From positions 62,001 to 126,000 of the forward strand of contig JACGCM010001752.1 in the NCBI GenBank assembly GCA_014058105.1: DNA of 64,000 nt. Reading direction: 5' to 3'. A model generated the notes under the pieces. It ran no database searches and had not been told where the DNA came from. It saw nothing but the letters and a program-made list of their open reading frames with translations. Positions within the stretch are counted from its first letter, which is position 1. Every line of letters begins with the position of its first letter. Source of the stretch: Kingdonia uniflora (taxonomy: Eukaryota > Streptophyta > Magnoliopsida > Ranunculales > Circaeasteraceae). The translations under genes and the position numbers were made by a program. Below, piece by piece: positions 61,041-64,000 of the stretch.

Positions 61041-62093
61041 TAGTATATATTGTCCATGAGTTTGATGGAGTATTTCAAGGATTTCAGGCATATTATAGAG
61101 TGACATCTGTAATTGGGCATGTTTTCAGGTATTTCCTTTCATGTCAATATGGAGAAAACCCCCAAGTCCCCAATGAACAATAATATGTGTAGATATTTTT
61201 TAGCCATTTCTTATACTAGATTTTTTTTCCTTGATAAAGATAAATCTCATTGTGTTTCTTGCGCTCATGATTACCGCCTTACTATTTTTTACCTATATCT
61301 ACTAATAATTAATTCGAATTTGAAAGAACCAAGAAGCCAAAGGAAAAAGTAAAATCTACAAGAGTTCATAAAAAGTGCCAGTTTAAGGCAAAAAGAAAAG
61401 AAAACTAAGCGTCACGTAAAGCCTCATGCATGAGAGCATTCCAAAAATGTTAGGAGTAAAGCTCCAGTGCTCCGTGAACCAAATGAAATATCGATTAAGT
61501 TCAATTATTTAGATTGTATCCACACAAAAATATCCCTTTTATTTTTTTTCTTTCTAAAAGCAGTATTGGATGGTGAAGATAGAAATCCTGGTGCTTCAAA
61601 CATAAGACCTCCCATAAGATGTAAGTGAAATATAATAGTGTATAAGCCTAATTTTAAAGTTGAAAACACATACATAACCCTCCAGATTTGTACTCAAACT
61701 AGATCCACTAGCGGACCACCTCAACCATTACTAGTACATTTAGCCATCTCAATAAAAAAATTGCTATTGCATCTCCTGTTGGGGTTTTCTTGTACTCTCT
61801 CAATTATAAGATTCTACCATCTCATGGCCTCAAGTACGTGAGGAAGGAAATGATATGTATGAATCTTGGGGATATCCTCAAAACAAAAGGTGCAAGGATA
61901 GTTAGATTATTCTTCAACTATCTATAGATGATTTCATGATTGTAGTTATATATTGTTAGTGGTATTTCAGGCTTTTCAATTTTCTCTATTTAAATCCAGT
62001 GTAGATTTCCCATCAAAGTATCAAGACTGGGGAGGTACGGACCCTCTGGATCTTTTCAACGCTGCAGTTCAAAAGACAAAATCAAACCCAAAG
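61041..62093 (+). CDS. TOP3B: DNA topoisomerase III beta, two exons of the toprim region (partial)
   Basis: Exons 61041-61128 and 62000-62093, joined through a split Ser codon (AG|T), read Y-I-V-H-E-F-D-G-V-F, then RVTSVIGHVFSVDFPSKY, then GGTDPLDLFNAAV and K-S-N-P-K. This is the N-terminal toprim domain of eukaryotic topoisomerase III beta, a type IA enzyme that relaxes negatively supercoiled DNA and acts on RNA in many eukaryotes. Both outer borders are splice sites. The exon with the start (V-A-E-K-P-S block) was not found upstream to 57 kb. The next exon, with the metal-binding D-C-D-R-E-G-E-N block, lies beyond the window. If 61044 is the true acceptor, the first exon is three bases shorter. 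The introns carry the LINE and both LTRs. Confidence 0.82.
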
Positions 62094-63371
62094 GTACGTA
62101 TTTGTGTCGTATTTGTCACCCCTTTCTAGCTCAACAGAAGTTTTTTTTTTTTTTTGTTCTTTTCTTTTTCAATTTGAAATAAGCATATGGCCTTCCATTA
62201 TGATAATGTCCAGTAGGATTCTGGTTTACAAGGATTGCCACTTCTTAAGTGTTCCATATTTAAAGTAACTCTGATGAATACATTTATCATATCAAATCCA
62301 CCCAATATGTTTTGAGGAGATTTTTATCTGTTATCTTTTCAATTAATATATAAACTTAATTTGATTAGTCTATCATTTTTTATGATTTTGTAGAAGTATT
62401 TACTTTCCTTGAGAATCATTTTATGAACTTAGCTTTTGATAGTTCCGTGGTGGTACGTTTGTTATTGGCACATGATCAAATTGTGTTCTATCCACGACTA
62501 GGATGTGTCGTTAGTTGATCCTCATAAGACCTTTCCATAATGCCTTGGATCTCATAGTGAGGAAGCGATCCTTCTAAATCTCAAAACTTAAGGAAAATAT
62601 TCCACTTATATTTTCAACTATAGAAAAGTTTTGGATCATTGGTTATGAATAACATAATAGAGTACTAACCTTGACCCTGATTGAATACTCTTTTTTTTCT
62701 TTCTTTGATAATGGTTTTTAGAGAAAAAGAGAAACAATATGAAAAAAACGTTTACAAATAATAATTCTTTATACTCTTAGTAATGGAAGTTTCCTTAAAT
62801 TTATAGAAAGTTCATTTCACTATACCGTCAAAGGGTTAAAGCAGCTACTCTTCATAATAGTTGTTCCTGAGGTAAGTCACATTACATTATTAGTCAACAT
62901 TACATTATTAGTCAATGTACTTAGCTTCATCTCTATAAATTGTGCTTAGCCTATATTTCCATCTTTCGTAATTGACTATTTATTTCATCTCTATTTTTGT
63001 CGTTAGCTCATAATTTTAGTTACTTAAAATTACAGTCTATGCTTTTCCAGATTTGACTAATTATAATTTTAAATCTATAAAACACTATAAATTTTAAAGT
63101 TTAACAATATAACCCAATACTCCTTGGAATTACTAAATAGGAATCGCTACATATTCCTCCTACCGACAGAATAGTGATACGGTAAACACCTACAAATGAT
63201 AATACACCGTCAAATAGGGTGTATACAACCAATGATATTACTCGCCAAGTCTCCTTACTCCATCAACTGAGAATGCCATCTCATGAAGAACGCTAGCTTA
63301 ACGTGGTAGAAGAAAAAGAGAACGTGATAGACAACTAAGTGAACCTGCAAATTGTCAACAACCATCGCAAC
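62094..63371. other. Intron of the topoisomerase gene
   Basis: A GTACGT donor opens it. AT-rich, with no exon or element recognised up to the LTR at 63372. Confidence 0.5.
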
Positions 63372-64000
63372 TGTTAGGATTACGACTCAAAACTGGGAAA
63401 GTTGTTCGAACGAGTGGGGAAGTCGTTTGAACGACAGAGTTTCTGTTGAAGTCGTTCGAACGACTTTTGAGGTCGTTCGAACGAAAATAGCTCTTGGGCC
63501 AAAATTCCGAGGATTGTCTAATGGTCGTTCGAACGACTTAATGGCCCGTTCGAACAAAAATGGCTCTATTTGTTTGTTTCTAAGTTCATTTTAAAGGGGA
63601 TTTAATCCAACGCGATGGATTATCTCGTGATGCGTACTTCGAAGATGACCTAATGGAAGGTCAATATTTAGAGTGTAAGTTCAAAGCCTCATATAGAATC
63701 GAACACAATGTGTGAGTTAAAAAGCCTATGTGTGAGAAACTTGAGATCTATAAGAGATGTAGCCTCTGTGGTAGACCTTGTAATCTTTACAATGAAGAAG
63801 ATGGAGGGTGTTGTTATCTTGGGATTTGATGGTGAGAGGGGAAGTAGTTTTTGGTTGCTAAGAAGAAAAATCAAGGTAGAGAGAAGATTGAAGGGTTTTA
63901 AGAAGAAGGTATCCAACATGGTCTTTGTTGAGGTAATCTTCGATGTTCTTGATGGATCTCTTATGTTTCTTTTATCTCTTGTAAATCTATGTGGGGATTA
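63372..64000 (+). mobile_element. Second LTR of the same family, cut by the window end
   Basis: Starts TGTTAGGATTACG after GCAAC and matches the solo LTR at 59815 up to the window end. It has six TTCGAA-centred motifs within about 155 bases (63401-63556) against three in the other copy. Whether it is a solo LTR or the left end of a full element cannot be seen here. Confidence 0.8.
63401..63556. repeat. Array of GTCGTTCGAACGA palindromes in an LTR
   Basis: Motif positions are about 63401, 63421, 63451, 63472, 63524 and 63545. The core CGTTCGAACG is a perfect 10-base palindrome. Spacing is irregular, with unique sequence between, so it is not a simple tandem array. The position is U3, upstream of where transcription would begin. 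Confidence 0.7.

Noticed and set aside
63401..63556. CRISPR-like array of short palindromes
   Set aside because: Plant nuclear DNA, irregular spacing, and the motif lies within an LTR shared with another copy.

Overview
The window is plant nuclear DNA, almost certainly from a eudicot with a repeat-rich genome. It is AT-rich, its genes have GT-AG introns up to 4.6 kb long, and most of it is LTR retrotransposons, LINEs, SINEs and small inverted-repeat elements. No organelle or bacterial signature and no CRISPR array was seen.

Region 1 (1-16.6 kb, + strand) holds the last 14 exons of a large fused gene: the end of a four-carbon acid sugar kinase (DUF1537-type) domain followed by a complete class II ketose-bisphosphate aldolase domain. 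It resembles the Arabidopsis At1g18270 family. All 14 exons read in phase and give about 523 C-terminal residues; the upstream exons lie outside the window. Its introns hold a TRIM element, a decayed LINE, MITE-like sequence and, antisense in the 4.6 kb intron, a long foldback (MULE-like) element. That element carries a broken CBL-interacting protein kinase (CIPK) copy and a SINE.

Region 2 (17.3-18.0 kb, - strand) is a two-exon HMGA/HMG-Y-like gene: a linker-histone winged helix followed by four AT-hooks. It converges with the aldolase gene.

Region 3 (18.6-53 kb) is accessory DNA: a hairpin and a tandem repeat; a 5.0 kb non-autonomous Copia element with two LTRs, PBS, PPT and a 5-bp target duplication; a 5'-truncated LINE with target duplication; a cluster of CACGTG palindromes; a decayed Copia element on the - strand; and a 13.6 kb Tat-type Gypsy element with LTRs, decayed gag-pol and antisense extra ORFs. 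The Gypsy element appears to have inserted into the 5' side of the Copia element.

Region 4 (54-64 kb) holds two genes that may diverge from a shared promoter near 57.0-57.4 kb. On the - strand, five exons in consistent phase encode a basic, unrecognised protein. On the + strand, two exons encode the toprim start of DNA topoisomerase III beta. A LINE interrupted by a solo LTR, and the start of a second LTR of the same family, lie in the introns of the + strand gene.
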